64,000 bases of DNA from SHLQ01 sp964562985 (GTDB lineage Bacteria; Actinomycetota; Acidimicrobiia; Acidimicrobiales; SHLQ01), in the NCBI GenBank assembly GCA_964562985.1, contig CAZLWE010000004.1, positions 1 to 64,000 of the forward strand, in the 5' to 3' direction. Below, in pieces: positions 35,717-45,416 of the stretch; the stretch's first letter is position 1, and each line of letters opens with the position of its first letter. The translations under genes were made by a program, and so were the position numbers. The notes under the pieces were generated by a model. That model made no database searches, had not been told where the DNA came from, and worked only from the letters and a program-made list of their open reading frames with translations.

Positions 35717-37854
35717 GCGTGTCCCTTCTGCAGGCTGTAGATGTTGTAGACCATGACGGGCAATACGAGCAGGAACATCACGATCGCAATCGAGGCGCCG
35801 AAGCCGACGTTTCCAAGCTGGAATGACTCGGTGATCATCTGGTTCGCAAGCACGTCGTTACCGAAGGTTCCCCGAAGGCCGGCAACAGCAACGATGTCGA
35901 AGACTTTGGTGACCTGCACGATGAGCGTGGTGACCACCACGCCGATCGTCGGAAAGATCGTTGGCAGGGTCACCCGGAAGAAGATGTCGGATTCGGTCGC
36001 TCCATCCACCTTTGCTGACTCAATGAATTCTTGCGGGACGGCCTTGATCGCCGCCGAGATGATCACCATGGCGAAGCCGGTCTGAATCCAAATCAAGATC
36101 AACATAAGCCAGACGTTGTTGAAAGGCTGCTCGGTCAAGAAGGACACCGTCTCGGGCACCAACGCGCCATCAGCATCGAAAGTGAATCCGCCTAGCCGGG
36201 GCCCGATGAAGCGATAGAGGAGCCACCCCGAAACGACCAACCCGATGGACATTCCAGTGAAAGCCCGATCACTCGTTGCCCGCCTGAAGATTCCCCAAGC
36301 GAAAGCTGCGGTCAGCGCTACGAACAGCACGATCATCAAAATGCGGGGAAGGCCCGAGTTGCTGAGTTCGCCAAGCGCGACCCACACAGCATTCAATGTG
36401 CCGGTCTGACTCTGAGAAATCGGACGAGCTTGGAACTGCAATCGCCACACGATTGACGCGCCGACAAAGGAGATAGCCATGGGCATAAAGATCAGACTCT
36501 TGGCAAGGTTCTCGCCGAACTTCGCTCGATCGGATAACACCGCGATCGCCGTACCAGCCACCGTCGAGACCGTTACTACAGTGATCACCCACCAAATGTT
36601 GTTGAAGAACGTTCCTCGCACAACCGACAAGGCAGCGAACGACGCCAGGAACAGCGCGAAGAAGACCGCTCCGATAGTGGTTGGGCTCTTCTCAATTGAG
36701 GCGTGGCCATTGCGACGAATTCCACCCAACACCGCAACGATTGCCGCGATCGCTAACAGGACCAACGCCGCATAGAACAATCGCGAAGTGAAGAAGGCGG
36801 CCCAGTTTGAGGTGTCGAAGGAGTCCCGTGCGGTGAACAAGCGTTGGTAGTTCGCGAATTGCACGAATTCATCACCGTTGCGATCTTTGAAGGAGAGGAT
36901 TCCAGTTCGAACCGTCGGGATTACCAGAGCGATAGTCAGGAATGTGAGGGCGGGGCCGAGGAAGATGAAGCCTCGAGCCCGACTGTCGAAGAGGGCGCGT
37001 TCCTTGTGACTCGGTGCGAGCTGCCATCCAAAGCCGCCCATGATCAGCACGAGCGGCACAACCGTAGAGATGTACGGCGCGTCGACCACTACGGCAAATG
37101 GGGAGAGTAGCCAGCCACCGATCGCCCAGCCGAGACCCGCTCCGATCAAGGCTCCACGTGCTGGCTCACCAGATGACCGGGTGAGCGCTGCCCCAATTGC
37201 GCCCACCACCAGCGTCGCCACGATGATGGCGATCCAATTGGGGTCTGGCCGTTGCAAGATTCGTGTGTTCGACGCGATGAGCCAACCGGCGACGCCTCCG
37301 AGCACGGCTGCCACAGCGAAGCGAGCGAAACGGTTGGGGATCGACTTCATCACGTAGGCACCGGCGCCAAACAGCAGCGCGCCGATAAGTGGCCATTCGA
37401 TATGACCAAGGAACCCGGTCCCCACCGCGTCGTTCAGGAGCAGGGGATCGGAATCAGCGAAGATCGGATCGACTTCGGAGAACAACGGGCCAACCGATCG
37501 GTTCCCTCGAAGGATTCCGAAGAGACCGGCGCCGAGGGTTGCCCCAACGAGGCCGGAGAAGTTGTTCCATCGTTGGCGGGCCTGGTTCACAAAGAGGTTC
37601 AGCCCGACCCACAGGCCAATACAGAGGGTCACCGAGATCAGCACGGTGGCGAGCATTCGCAGCACCCGTTCGAAGTCGGCGCTACCGGTTAGGCCGCTGA
37701 ATCCTCCGGCTGCAACGAGCAGGAGGATTACGACACCCACACCAGCGGCGAAAATGAGACCCGCCTTCAGCGGACGCTCTCGCGACAGTCGCAGAAGGCC
37801 GTACAGCGAAGCAATGATGAGGGCGACCAGGACGATGGCGCCGAGCAACTGCAT
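35713..37854 (-). CDS. carbohydrate ABC transporter permease (CUT1, MalF-like) with a large membrane N-terminal extension
   Basis: A 713-aa permease; typical family members are about 300 aa. The MalF core begins near residue 294 (GFIFLGPALTFLTIALVIPTVRTGILSF) and includes LIFMPMAISFVGASIVWR and EAA loop ESAKVDGATESDIFFRVTLPTIFPT. The first 290 residues add about eight hydrophobic segments, partly glycine-rich (GALIGAGLGWAIGGWLL). I start at ATG 37854, nine bases after GGGGA; ATG 37863 is an alternative. The open frame up to 37923 runs through a terminator-like hairpin and is rejected. Confidence 0.82.
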   Translation of the reverse strand: MQLLGAIVLVALIIASLYGLLRLSRERPLKAGLIFAAGVGVVILLLVAAGGFSGLTGSADFERVLRMLATVLISVTLCIGLWVGLNLFVNQARQRWNNFSGLVGATLGAGLFGILRGNRSVGPLFSEVDPIFADSDPLLLNDAVGTGFLGHIEWPLIGALLFGAGAYVMKSIPNRFARFAVAAVLGGVAGWLIASNTRILQRPDPNWIAIIVATLVVGAIGAALTRSSGEPARGALIGAGLGWAIGGWLLSPFAVVVDAPYISTVVPLVLIMGGFGWQLAPSHKERALFDSRARGFIFLGPALTFLTIALVIPTVRTGILSFKDRNGDEFVQFANYQRLFTARDSFDTSNWAAFFTSRLFYAALVLLAIAAIVAVLGGIRRNGHASIEKSPTTIGAVFFALFLASFAALSVVRGTFFNNIWWVITVVTVSTVAGTAIAVLSDRAKFGENLAKSLIFMPMAISFVGASIVWRLQFQARPISQSQTGTLNAVWVALGELSNSGLPRILMIVLFVALTAAFAWGIFRRATSDRAFTGMSIGLVVSGWLLYRFIGPRLGGFTFDADGALVPETVSFLTEQPFNNVWLMLILIWIQTGFAMVIISAAIKAVPQEFIESAKVDGATESDIFFRVTLPTIFPTIGVVVTTLIVQVTKVFDIVAVAGLRGTFGNDVLANQMITESFQLGNVGFGASIAIVMFLLVLPVMVYNIYSLQKGHA

Positions 37855-37877
37855 GGGAAGCATCCCCGGTACTAGGA

Positions 37878-37964
37878 AGTGAAAAAGAAGACCGGAGGGG
37901 GCGGGGGCTGACCCGAAGGTCAAACCCCCGCCATATCCGGAGAGTCAGCCTGACACTGTCAGGC
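37878..37964 (-). terminator. double hairpin between sugar-binding protein and permease genes
   Basis: Just after the binding-protein stop lies the perfect 17-bp palindrome GCCTGACACTGTCAGGC (37948-37964). A second, larger hairpin (37892-37941; inner arms GGCGGGGG/CCCCCGCC and TGACC/GGTCA) is followed on the transcribed minus strand by TCTTCTTTTT. Partial termination here would give more binding protein than permease, a common arrangement. Confidence 0.7.
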
Positions 37965-37975
37965 CGAAGCCAGAG

Positions 37976-39463
37976 TTATGGCCAGAAGGTGTCGATTTCG
38001 GCGGTGCCTTCCTCGACGGTGGTGTCACCATTCACGATCTGGGTACCAACTTCCCAGAATGCGTTGTTCACGTCGCCACCAATGAGGTCCGAAGCGTCGA
38101 ATCGGAAGATGTCAGCATCCTGAAGGATCGACACGAAGTTCGACTCGAGCGGGTTCCACAGTGATGGATCGGCGCCGGTGTTTGCGGTTACGAAGCCCGA
38201 AAGTACGAGTTCTTCGCTGTCACCCTGCAGGAGTGCCTGCTGAGCGGTTTGACGTGCGTTGGCGTACTCAGCGCTTGCGAAGTACTCCATGACAGCCCAT
38301 ACCTCTGGACGATCGTTGAATGCGCCAACGAAGGTTCCGCCACCGAGGACTGGACGATCGGTGCCGTTGCCTGGGAAGAAGAACACGTCGACTGCACCTT
38401 CACTGCCATCAGCAACCGGGGTGCCTTCTGGGAAGAAGGAGGCGAAGAACGATGCCTGGCGGTGCATGAAGCAGTCGCCGTTGACGAGAGGCTCAGCGTT
38501 GTCACGGAACGAGGTGGTAGCGATGCTGCCACCTGCGGCGAAGACGGCACCTGGCTTGTTCCACTCATCGATGATGATCTGGAAAGCATTGGTGAGCTCT
38601 GGGCTCGAGAACAGAAGTTCTCCAGCTACCCAAGCGTCGTAGTTCTCCGGAGTGGTTGTACGGAGCATGATGTCCTCAACCCAGTCGGTGAATGGCCAAC
38701 CGGTTGCGCCACCGGACTCGATACCGACACACCATGGGGTGTTGCCGTCAGCGATCATCTGGTCGCTAAGTGCGAACAGGTCGTCGAGGGTGGTTGGAAT
38801 GTCGTAGCCGGCGGCTTCGAAGCGTGCTGGCTGGTACCAAACGAGCGACTTGAGGTCGTTCTTGTTCGGAAGACCGAACTGGGTGCCGTCGAAGTTCGCG
38901 AAGTTGATCGCGTCTGGGGTCCAGTTCGCCTGTGCAGCCTCGATGATCGACGCAGGTACTTCTTGGACGTGTCCAGCGTCTGCGGCATCACGAAGGTTGC
39001 CTGGCTGAGGGAACACGGAGATGTCCGGGTTGGTGCCAGCTTCGAGCTGAATATTGATTTCGGTCTCCCAGTCGGCTGAGCCCTGGTAGATGATCGAAAT
39101 GCCGTTGGCGTTACCGAACTCCTGCAGTGCTTGGTTCAGTGCACCAGCTTCGGCTTCGGATCGCTCTGGACCAGAAACGGTCACAACGGGAACAGCGTCG
39201 TCGTCGCCTTCACCGGCTTCGGCGGCAGCAGCCTCAGCCGCTTCAGCGCGGGCTTCTGCGTCCGCAGCAGCTGCTTCGGCCTCTGCCTGAGCAGCTTGTG
39301 CTTCAGCTACCGCATCACTTGCTGCGTCGTCGCCGCCCTCGGCTGCATCGGCCACGGCGTCTGCCGCACCTTCAACAGTGTCCGTTGCCCCACCACATGC
39401 CGCGGCGATCAGTGACAACGCGAACAGCGACGCAAACAGCTTCATCCATTTGCTTGTCTTCAC
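37976..39463 (-). CDS. carbohydrate ABC transporter substrate-binding lipoprotein (CUT1)
   Basis: A 495-aa SBP_bac_1 lipoprotein. GTG 39463 follows GGGGGAG; an ATG five codons earlier lacks a site. Lipobox IAAAC, then about 75 residues of Ala/Glu/Asp-rich helix-forming sequence, then the binding fold: VTVSGPERSEAEAGALNQAL, GISIIYQGSADWETEINIQLEAGTNPDISVFPQPG, KSLVWYQPARFEAAGYDIPTTLDD, and FFPGNGTDRPVLGGGTFVGAF. Tryptophan-rich positions fit sugar binding. The gene sits behind a LacI operator at 39511. Confidence 0.9.
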   Translation of the reverse strand: MKTSKWMKLFASLFALSLIAAACGGATDTVEGAADAVADAAEGGDDAASDAVAEAQAAQAEAEAAAADAEARAEAAEAAAAEAGEGDDDAVPVVTVSGPERSEAEAGALNQALQEFGNANGISIIYQGSADWETEINIQLEAGTNPDISVFPQPGNLRDAADAGHVQEVPASIIEAAQANWTPDAINFANFDGTQFGLPNKNDLKSLVWYQPARFEAAGYDIPTTLDDLFALSDQMIADGNTPWCVGIESGGATGWPFTDWVEDIMLRTTTPENYDAWVAGELLFSSPELTNAFQIIIDEWNKPGAVFAAGGSIATTSFRDNAEPLVNGDCFMHRQASFFASFFPEGTPVADGSEGAVDVFFFPGNGTDRPVLGGGTFVGAFNDRPEVWAVMEYFASAEYANARQTAQQALLQGDSEELVLSGFVTANTGADPSLWNPLESNFVSILQDADIFRFDASDLIGGDVNNAFWEVGTQIVNGDTTVEEGTAEIDTFWP

Positions 39464-39510
39464 GGGTCTCCCCCTCATATCATTTGCCCGAATCCTTATG
39501 AATACAGGCC

Positions 39511-39524
39511 TGCAAACGTTTGCA
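39511..39524. promoter_or_regulatory. LacI-family operator upstream of the sugar-binding protein gene
   Basis: TGCAAACGTTTGCA is a perfect 14-bp palindrome, 47 bp upstream of the GTG at 39463 and between that gene and the LacI gene. It matches the 32351 site at 13 of 14 bases. Confidence 0.82.
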
Positions 39525-39624
39525 GAACCGAAACACTACAGCGCACTGCGCCGAGTGTCACATCGCGAAAGCGAATTTCTTTCCTTTTGACGCTTCGGGG
39601 TTACGCCAAAACGGAGATTAGCGG

Positions 39625-40647
39625 TTATGACCGCTGAGTCGACTGTCGTACGACGAGGTGAGGGGGTTCGAGGGCAGATTGGGTAGACACCTCACCGTCC
39701 CCGTCTACGACAGCGAGGAGGCTCTGTGCTGCCAACATGCCGAGGTTTCGTGGGACCAACCGCACTGTGGTGAGACCCGCCATCTCGGCAATTTCGTGGT
39801 CATCCACGCCAACGATCGCTATGTCCTCGGGAATGCGGAGTTGTCGATCTTGCACCGCACGAAGTGCACCGAAAGCCATCTCGTCAGACATCACAAAGAC
39901 GGCTGTAGGAGGATCGGCAAGATCGAGCAACCGCTCCATCGCCTGACGGCCGCCCTCGGCGGTGAATCGGCCGGATTGCTCTAGTTCATGATCGAGGGAT
40001 ATTCCCGCAGCCGCCAAGGCTCCGGTAAACCCAGCGAGCCGAAGACCAGGGACAGAGAACGCCAACGGGTGATTTGGTTGACCCGAAATAAGTGCGACCC
40101 TCGTGTGACCAAGCGCTAGGAGATGCTCAGTCGCCAGAAAGCCGACGCGGTAGTCGTCCACAACAACGCTCGGAAAGTGTGCGGTCTTGAAACCTACGGT
40201 CACGAGCCGAACGCCGGCATTCGCGAGTTCGCTCGCCGCATCCTCGGAGATGTTGAGGTCGACCAGGATGAGTCCGTCGACCCGCTTCTCGACTTGCCCA
40301 AGGTCGTTCAGAAAATCATCGCGGCTGCCAGGGTCTTCGAGCGGGTGAGCGATCGCCTCGTAACCGTTCCCATTGAGATACTCGATCGCTCCGGCAAGAA
40401 AACGCGAGAAATACCAGCCGTCGACAGTAGGCGTCGCGATCTGCACCAAGTTTGTGCGGCCCGTAGCGAGACGCGCTGCGCTGGGATCGGCGCGATAACC
40501 CATCTCCTCGGCGATGGCCTGCACCCGTTCCTTGGTCGAAGCAGCGACGTTGGGAAGGCCTCGTAGCGCTCGCGAGACGGTCGCGACAGAGACCCCTGCC
40601 GCTCTAGCGACATCCTCGATCGATGGGCTACGCCGACGTTCATTCAT
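39625..40647 (-). CDS. LacI family transcriptional regulator
   Basis: A 340-aa repressor. The N-terminal HTH and hinge read SIEDVARAAGVSVATVSRALRGLPNVAASTKERVQAIAEEMGYR-like sequence in normal LacI order, followed by a periplasmic-binding-like effector domain (GLILVDLNI, VVVDDYRVGFLATEHLLALGHTRVALIS, VFVMSDEMAFGALRAVQDRQLRIPEDIAIVGVDD). It is next to the CUT1 importer and is the obvious ligand of the two AAACGTTT palindromes in the window. Effector presumably the imported sugar. Confidence 0.92.
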   Translation of the reverse strand: MNERRRSPSIEDVARAAGVSVATVSRALRGLPNVAASTKERVQAIAEEMGYRADPSAARLATGRTNLVQIATPTVDGWYFSRFLAGAIEYLNGNGYEAIAHPLEDPGSRDDFLNDLGQVEKRVDGLILVDLNISEDAASELANAGVRLVTVGFKTAHFPSVVVDDYRVGFLATEHLLALGHTRVALISGQPNHPLAFSVPGLRLAGFTGALAAAGISLDHELEQSGRFTAEGGRQAMERLLDLADPPTAVFVMSDEMAFGALRAVQDRQLRIPEDIAIVGVDDHEIAEMAGLTTVRLVPRNLGMLAAQSLLAVVDGDGEVSTQSALEPPHLVVRQSTQRS

Positions 40648-40753
40648 CGCCTTTCGAAGTTATCGGGCCAACCCCACCTAACGAAATCAGCATCGGGCTA
40701 GGAGATTCGGACCGTTTCTAAAGAGACATCTAGGTAGGAATCCTCAGGTGGCA

Positions 40754-40770
40754 AGGACAGCACCTGTCCT
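40754..40770. promoter_or_regulatory. 17-bp inverted repeat upstream of lacI-type gene
   Basis: AGGACAGCACCTGTCCT is a perfect 7-bp inverted repeat with a 3-base loop, about 110 bp upstream of the LacI start, interlocked with a second pair CAGGTG/CACCTG (40745-40766). It could be an operator or RNA hairpin. Confidence 0.4.
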
Positions 40771-40831
40771 ACTGTGGTCTCAACAGGCCTTACGAGCGGC
40801 GGAGTAGTTCCGATCTGAGGGCAATCACCAT

Positions 40832-40864
40832 TTCGAGCCGATCGGTCAATCCGGTCGGCTCGAA
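40832..40864 (-). terminator. hairpin after the hisC-like gene
   Basis: TTCGAGCCGATCGG / CCGGTCGGCTCGAA forms a 14-bp stem with one wobble pair and the loop TCAAT, nine bases past the aminotransferase stop. No T-run follows on the minus strand; probably a U-less terminator. Confidence 0.55.
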
Positions 40865-40872
40865 CTGCGTTT

Positions 40873-41949
40873 TCAACGAATGAGCTCTTGGCACGCGGCG
40901 AGCCAGCGGTCGTTCTCCTCTGGTGAGCCGATCGTGATTCGTAGCCCAAAGTCCGGGAAGGGTCGGGTAATGACCCCACGCTTTTCACACTCGGTAGCGA
41001 CCTGCATTGTCGTAGCGCCCGTTGGGATGAACACGAAATTCGCGTGGCTATCGACAACCGGTATCTGGAGGGCCCGAAGCCCTTCCACACATCGGATCCG
41101 CTCGCTCGTAAGTTCGTCCACTCGAGCCATCGCCGCATCGACATGTTCGATGGCCGCAAGCATCCCTGCTTGGGCAAGGTTGTTGACGCTGAAGGGCAAG
41201 CGGGTTTTGTTGACCTCCGCGATCACCTCGGGATGAGCAATGCAGTACCCAGACCGGAGTCCCGCAAGCCCAAATGCTTTGCTAAACGTTCGAGTAACCA
41301 CCACGTTTGGGAACTCGGGTTGCAGGTCTCGGACAGGGTCACCCAGTGCCGGATCGTTGAACTCGCGATAGGCCTCATCGACGACGACGATCACGTCGTC
41401 GGGGATACGAGCGACGAGATCGGCGACATCGGCCATTGACACCGCCGTCCCGGTTGGGTTGTTGGGGGTTGCGAGAAACACGACGCTCGTCTCATCGGTA
41501 ACCGCTTCTGCGACCGCGTTGAGGTCAAAGCCGTACTCCCGAAGCGGCACCTTCACAGCGACCGCATCAAACAGTGTGCAAAAGACGGGATAGATCTCAA
41601 ATGAATGCCACGGGAACACCACCTCATCACCCGGGCTCACGTAGGTCATAAAGATCTGTTGCAGCAACCCACTGGATCCACAGCCGACGGTCACCCGCTC
41701 CGCGGGAACGCCTTGCCAACGACCGATCGCCTCACAGACGTCGGCCGCCGTGTTGTCGCCGTAGCGATTCACACCATCAACGGCAGCCCGAATTGCGTCG
41801 GCGACCGGAGGTACCGGTGGCCACGGATTCTCATTCGAAGCCAGCTTGATGCTGTTCGAAATCCCGTGCTCGGCCTCAACCTGGCCAGAGGCCTTGCCGG
41901 GACGGTATCCGGCTAAAGCGCTCAACGAAGGGCGCACCCGTCCGATCAT
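40873..41949 (-). CDS. histidinol-phosphate / aromatic aminotransferase (HisC-like)
   Basis: A 358-aa fold-type I PLP aminotransferase. Motifs: KLASNENPWPPVP, VGCGSSGLLQQIF, FLATPNNPTGTAV, VVDEAYREF, and the PLP lysine K224 in TFSKAFGLAGLRSGY; the arginine binding the carboxylate is in FPDFGLRITIGSPEEN. ATG 41949 follows AGGTGAT. HisC and aromatic aminotransferase Pat are hard to separate. It is an isolated gene, so a role as a second HisC or Pat is possible. Confidence 0.85.
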   Translation of the reverse strand: MIGRVRPSLSALAGYRPGKASGQVEAEHGISNSIKLASNENPWPPVPPVADAIRAAVDGVNRYGDNTAADVCEAIGRWQGVPAERVTVGCGSSGLLQQIFMTYVSPGDEVVFPWHSFEIYPVFCTLFDAVAVKVPLREYGFDLNAVAEAVTDETSVVFLATPNNPTGTAVSMADVADLVARIPDDVIVVVDEAYREFNDPALGDPVRDLQPEFPNVVVTRTFSKAFGLAGLRSGYCIAHPEVIAEVNKTRLPFSVNNLAQAGMLAAIEHVDAAMARVDELTSERIRCVEGLRALQIPVVDSHANFVFIPTGATTMQVATECEKRGVITRPFPDFGLRITIGSPEENDRWLAACQELIR

Positions 41950-42194
41950 GTAATCACCTGAGTTGCATCGTTTAGTGGTTTCGCCGCTACGGTACACCAG
42001 CAGATGCCTCGCTATTTGGGGCCATCGCGGCAGTCCCGCCAATTGCGTGGGTCCAGCCAACGGCAGTGCCTGTTTCGCACAGGATTGCTACGCAAGACGC
42101 AAGCAGCGTCGGTCGACGTGCGGTTTTCCCGTGGGTCGTGCGCTGCTTGTATTACGCGAGGAGACTTGTCATCGCGACACCGACCGATCTTCGA

Positions 42195-45100
42195 ATGCTC
42201 GAGGACTACGCCCAGGCTGCTATCGACGGCCTGGCAAACACTGAACAATTAGCGATTCTCGAAGCTGACACCGACGCGTGGTCAGCCGCGCTCTGGCGGC
42301 TGCTCGACTCCGCGGACGCAAAGCTCGAACGAACTCGGAAGACCTTCCGGGGCCCCGCCCGAGCAACGGTCCTTGCCGATCTTGACGAAGACTGTTTCCG
42401 CATCGACGACGCACTCACGGCTCTGATCGGCCCAGCCAAGGAAGAAGAACTCCAGCCGCTGCCTCGAAACCGCAAGCAGGCTCCGTCAGAGAAGACCGGT
42501 ACCGCGCAGCTGCAACTCTCATGGAACGATGGCCAGTTGGTCGCGTGGGTCTCGGGCCACGACGCCCGCTATGAGCAGGAGCCCGTAATTCGCGAACACC
42601 TCGAAGCTGCTGGTGGCGGAAACATCGATTGGCAAACTCGCGGCACACTGCGTGTCCCGACGAGCCAGCGCGTACCGGCCGTCGCGACCCCAATGGCCAA
42701 TGCACTTGGCTGGCTCGTCGCCCAAGCACGGCGGAGCCATGATCCCCGCTTCGCCCCGAGCATTCGCTGGATGGGGCTTGCCGCAGCGACCGCGGTCTCC
42801 GCCGTGGCCCAGGGCCGTATGGCTCCACAAATGCGCCAGTCTCGCCGAGGCTCAAAGCAAAAAGGGTCGTCGGCCTATTCGGTTCGATGGCTGCCGGGCT
42901 TGATCGATGCCGACGTGCTCAAACAGCTGATGGATACCGTGCCCGGCGCAGCCATGGTGGGCCAACAACGCCAGGAGCCATTGGCATTCACCACAGCCGT
43001 GATGGGCGACGTGACGAACACGATCGTCCGGATGGCAGCTGCGCAGGCCGAACTGCCGGCACCACCGCCAGAGGTGAAGGACCGCCACGACGTCTCCGAG
43101 TCCTTCCTCGGCCGACTCGACGGCACCCCCTTCCAAGCGCCCGACTCATCAGCGGCCGAGATCGCTCGACGTGTCGACCGTTGGTCAGCTCCCGTCGTCG
43201 GCACCAAGAATCCAAAGCTCACCGTGCAGTTGGCAGCGCCCGATGAATCGAACGCGTGGCTCGCGTCGGTACTCGGTACATCATCAGCCGGGGTCCTCGA
43301 AGCGTTCGAGGTCGTGCTTGCCGAAGCATCGAAGGATCGAGCACGCCTGTTCGAGCATCAGGCGTCCCGGCTCGAACGCCTCTTCCCTGCCCTGTTACGC
43401 CCTGGTGGAAGGCGACGCGGCGAAGTGATGTTGAGCCAGGACGAAGCATGGGAGCTGATGACCGACGTTGGTCCCGTGCTTCGGGCTGCCGGCTTCGACG
43501 TCCGGGTTCCGCCGCTGTCGCGCAAAAAGGCCACTCCGTCGCTGCGTCTCACCGCGATCGATGCCGAGGAGTCCGTCGTCGGTGCACAGCAACTGGCGAA
43601 CGTCCGCTGGTCCGCCATGTTCGATGATGTCGAGTTGACCGCGGCCGAGATCGCACAACTCGCCACACAAGCCAAGCCACTGGTGAAGTCTCGCGGGCAA
43701 TGGATCGAACTCGAACAAGCCGACCTGGCACAAGCAGCGGCAGCGCTGGCAGAGCGAGCAAACCAAACCCAGCTCAGCGGCGCAGACATGTTGCGCCATG
43801 CGATGGGCTTGGAGGGCGACCCGCTCGGCGGTGGCGTCAGCATCGCTGGATCGGGTTGGGCCGCCGAGCTGTTCCAGAGCTTGGGTGCACTTCCCGAAGA
43901 CCCCGACACCACTCCCGATGGTTTCCGCGGTGAACTCCGCAGTTACCAGGCCGACGCACTGGCCTGGATGAACTTCCTCGACGATGCCGCTCTCGGCGGC
44001 TGCCTGGCGCTCGACATGGGCCTCGGCAAGACCCCAACAACCCTGGCCACCCTCTTCGCGAATCGCGATAACGGACCGGGGCTGGTCATAGCCCCACCTG
44101 CTGTCGTTGGTAACTGGGCGGCGGAATCTCGCAAGTTCTTCCCGGATATGGCCGCGCATGTCCACCACGGCGCGTCTCGGGCGAAGGGCAACCTTGAACG
44201 CGCCTTCCGCAGAGCAGACATCGTGATCACCACGTATGGCACAGCCGTCCGTGACATGGACGAGCTGGTAAAGATCACCTGGGGCAAAGTCGTCATCGAC
44301 GAAGCACAGGCGATCAAGAACCCTCAAGCCGAAACGTCACAACAACTTCGCCGACTCGAGGCCCGCACACGGGTCGCGCTCACCGGCACGCCGATCGAGA
44401 ACGGCCTCGGCGACCTGTGGTCGATCATGGATTGGGCGAACCCTGGTCTCGTCGGGGCCCGCGCACCCTTCATCGCACAGCTCACGCCCGACAAGAAGAG
44501 TGGTTCGGCGAAAGGCGGCGAGGAAGCGCTTCGAGCCCTAAACGGCATCTTGGTCTATCGCCGAACGAAGACCGAGCCCGACATCGCGGCAGAGCTTCCG
44601 GATCGCATCGACGAGCTCGACCATTGCGCGATGACACCCGAACAGGTAGGCCTCTACCAGGCGGTGCTCGACAACCTTGTCCGTGAGACTTCGGGTCGCG
44701 ATTCAGGTACGCCGGAACGAAAGGGGGCCGTTCTCGCAGCGATCACCGCCCTCAAACAGATTTGTAATCACCCGGTCAATTTCGAGGACGACGGAGGCGA
44801 GCTTGAGGGCCGTTCAGGCAAGTTGGCTCGACTCAATGAAATCATGGACTCGGTATTTGCCGCCGACGAGAAGATGCTGATCTTCACGCACTTCGCTACC
44901 TGGGGCGAACGCCTATCGACGTATCTCTCGGAGCGCACCGGAAAGAAGATCGAGTGTTATCACGGCGGTCTTGCGCGAGGCGCTCGCGACCGCATGATCG
45001 ATCAGTTCCAAAGCGCCGAGGGCGCAGGGGCCTTGGTGCTTTCGTTGAAAGCTGGCGGCACAGGCCTCAACCTCACCGCCGCGAACCACGTAGTCCTCTA

Positions 45101-45416
45101 CGACCGGTGGTGGAACCCGGCGGTGGAGGACCAGGCCCGCGACCGTGCCTGGCGTATCGGCCAGACGAAGACGGTCATCGCGCACCGCCTCGTGTGTCCC
45201 GGAACCGTCGATGAGCGTGTCGAAGAGATCGTGGCGGGTAAGCGCCAGATTGCGAACATGGTGCTGCCCAAGTCCAGTTCGGTGGGCGATCTCGACGCAG
45301 AACAATTGCAAGTGGCCCTGGGGATCGATCCAGACTTGTTGCTCACGGCCGATTCTTCCCCGCTCGCGAGCACCGACGTTGACGATGCGGCCGACCCCGT
45401 TGGAGCGTCGACATGA
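42195..45416 (+). CDS. SNF2/Rad54-type DNA-dependent ATPase
   Basis: About 1,073 aa. The first 580 residues include a SNF2-associated N-terminal region seen in bacterial SNF2 proteins (RWSAMFDDVELTAAEIAQLATQAKPLVKSRGQWIEL). The ATPase core has LALDMGLGKTPTTLATL (Walker A), VITTYGTAVRD, VVIDEAQAIKN (DEAQ box) and ALTGTPIEN; the HelicC half has FTHFATWGERL, LSLKAGGTGLNLTAANHVVLYDRWWNPAVEDQARDRAWRIGQ. Such enzymes translocate on double-stranded DNA and remodel bound proteins. Start is uncertain: ATG 42195 is a reasonable choice, but the frame is open to 42066 with only GTG starts. Coupled to the next gene by ATGA. Confidence 0.88.
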   Translation: MLEDYAQAAIDGLANTEQLAILEADTDAWSAALWRLLDSADAKLERTRKTFRGPARATVLADLDEDCFRIDDALTALIGPAKEEELQPLPRNRKQAPSEKTGTAQLQLSWNDGQLVAWVSGHDARYEQEPVIREHLEAAGGGNIDWQTRGTLRVPTSQRVPAVATPMANALGWLVAQARRSHDPRFAPSIRWMGLAAATAVSAVAQGRMAPQMRQSRRGSKQKGSSAYSVRWLPGLIDADVLKQLMDTVPGAAMVGQQRQEPLAFTTAVMGDVTNTIVRMAAAQAELPAPPPEVKDRHDVSESFLGRLDGTPFQAPDSSAAEIARRVDRWSAPVVGTKNPKLTVQLAAPDESNAWLASVLGTSSAGVLEAFEVVLAEASKDRARLFEHQASRLERLFPALLRPGGRRRGEVMLSQDEAWELMTDVGPVLRAAGFDVRVPPLSRKKATPSLRLTAIDAEESVVGAQQLANVRWSAMFDDVELTAAEIAQLATQAKPLVKSRGQWIELEQADLAQAAAALAERANQTQLSGADMLRHAMGLEGDPLGGGVSIAGSGWAAELFQSLGALPEDPDTTPDGFRGELRSYQADALAWMNFLDDAALGGCLALDMGLGKTPTTLATLFANRDNGPGLVIAPPAVVGNWAAESRKFFPDMAAHVHHGASRAKGNLERAFRRADIVITTYGTAVRDMDELVKITWGKVVIDEAQAIKNPQAETSQQLRRLEARTRVALTGTPIENGLGDLWSIMDWANPGLVGARAPFIAQLTPDKKSGSAKGGEEALRALNGILVYRRTKTEPDIAAELPDRIDELDHCAMTPEQVGLYQAVLDNLVRETSGRDSGTPERKGAVLAAITALKQICNHPVNFEDDGGELEGRSGKLARLNEIMDSVFAADEKMLIFTHFATWGERLSTYLSERTGKKIECYHGGLARGARDRMIDQFQSAEGAGALVLSLKAGGTGLNLTAANHVVLYDRWWNPAVEDQARDRAWRIGQTKTVIAHRLVCPGTVDERVEEIVAGKRQIANMVLPKSSSVGDLDAEQLQVALGIDPDLLLTADSSPLASTDVDDAADPVGAST

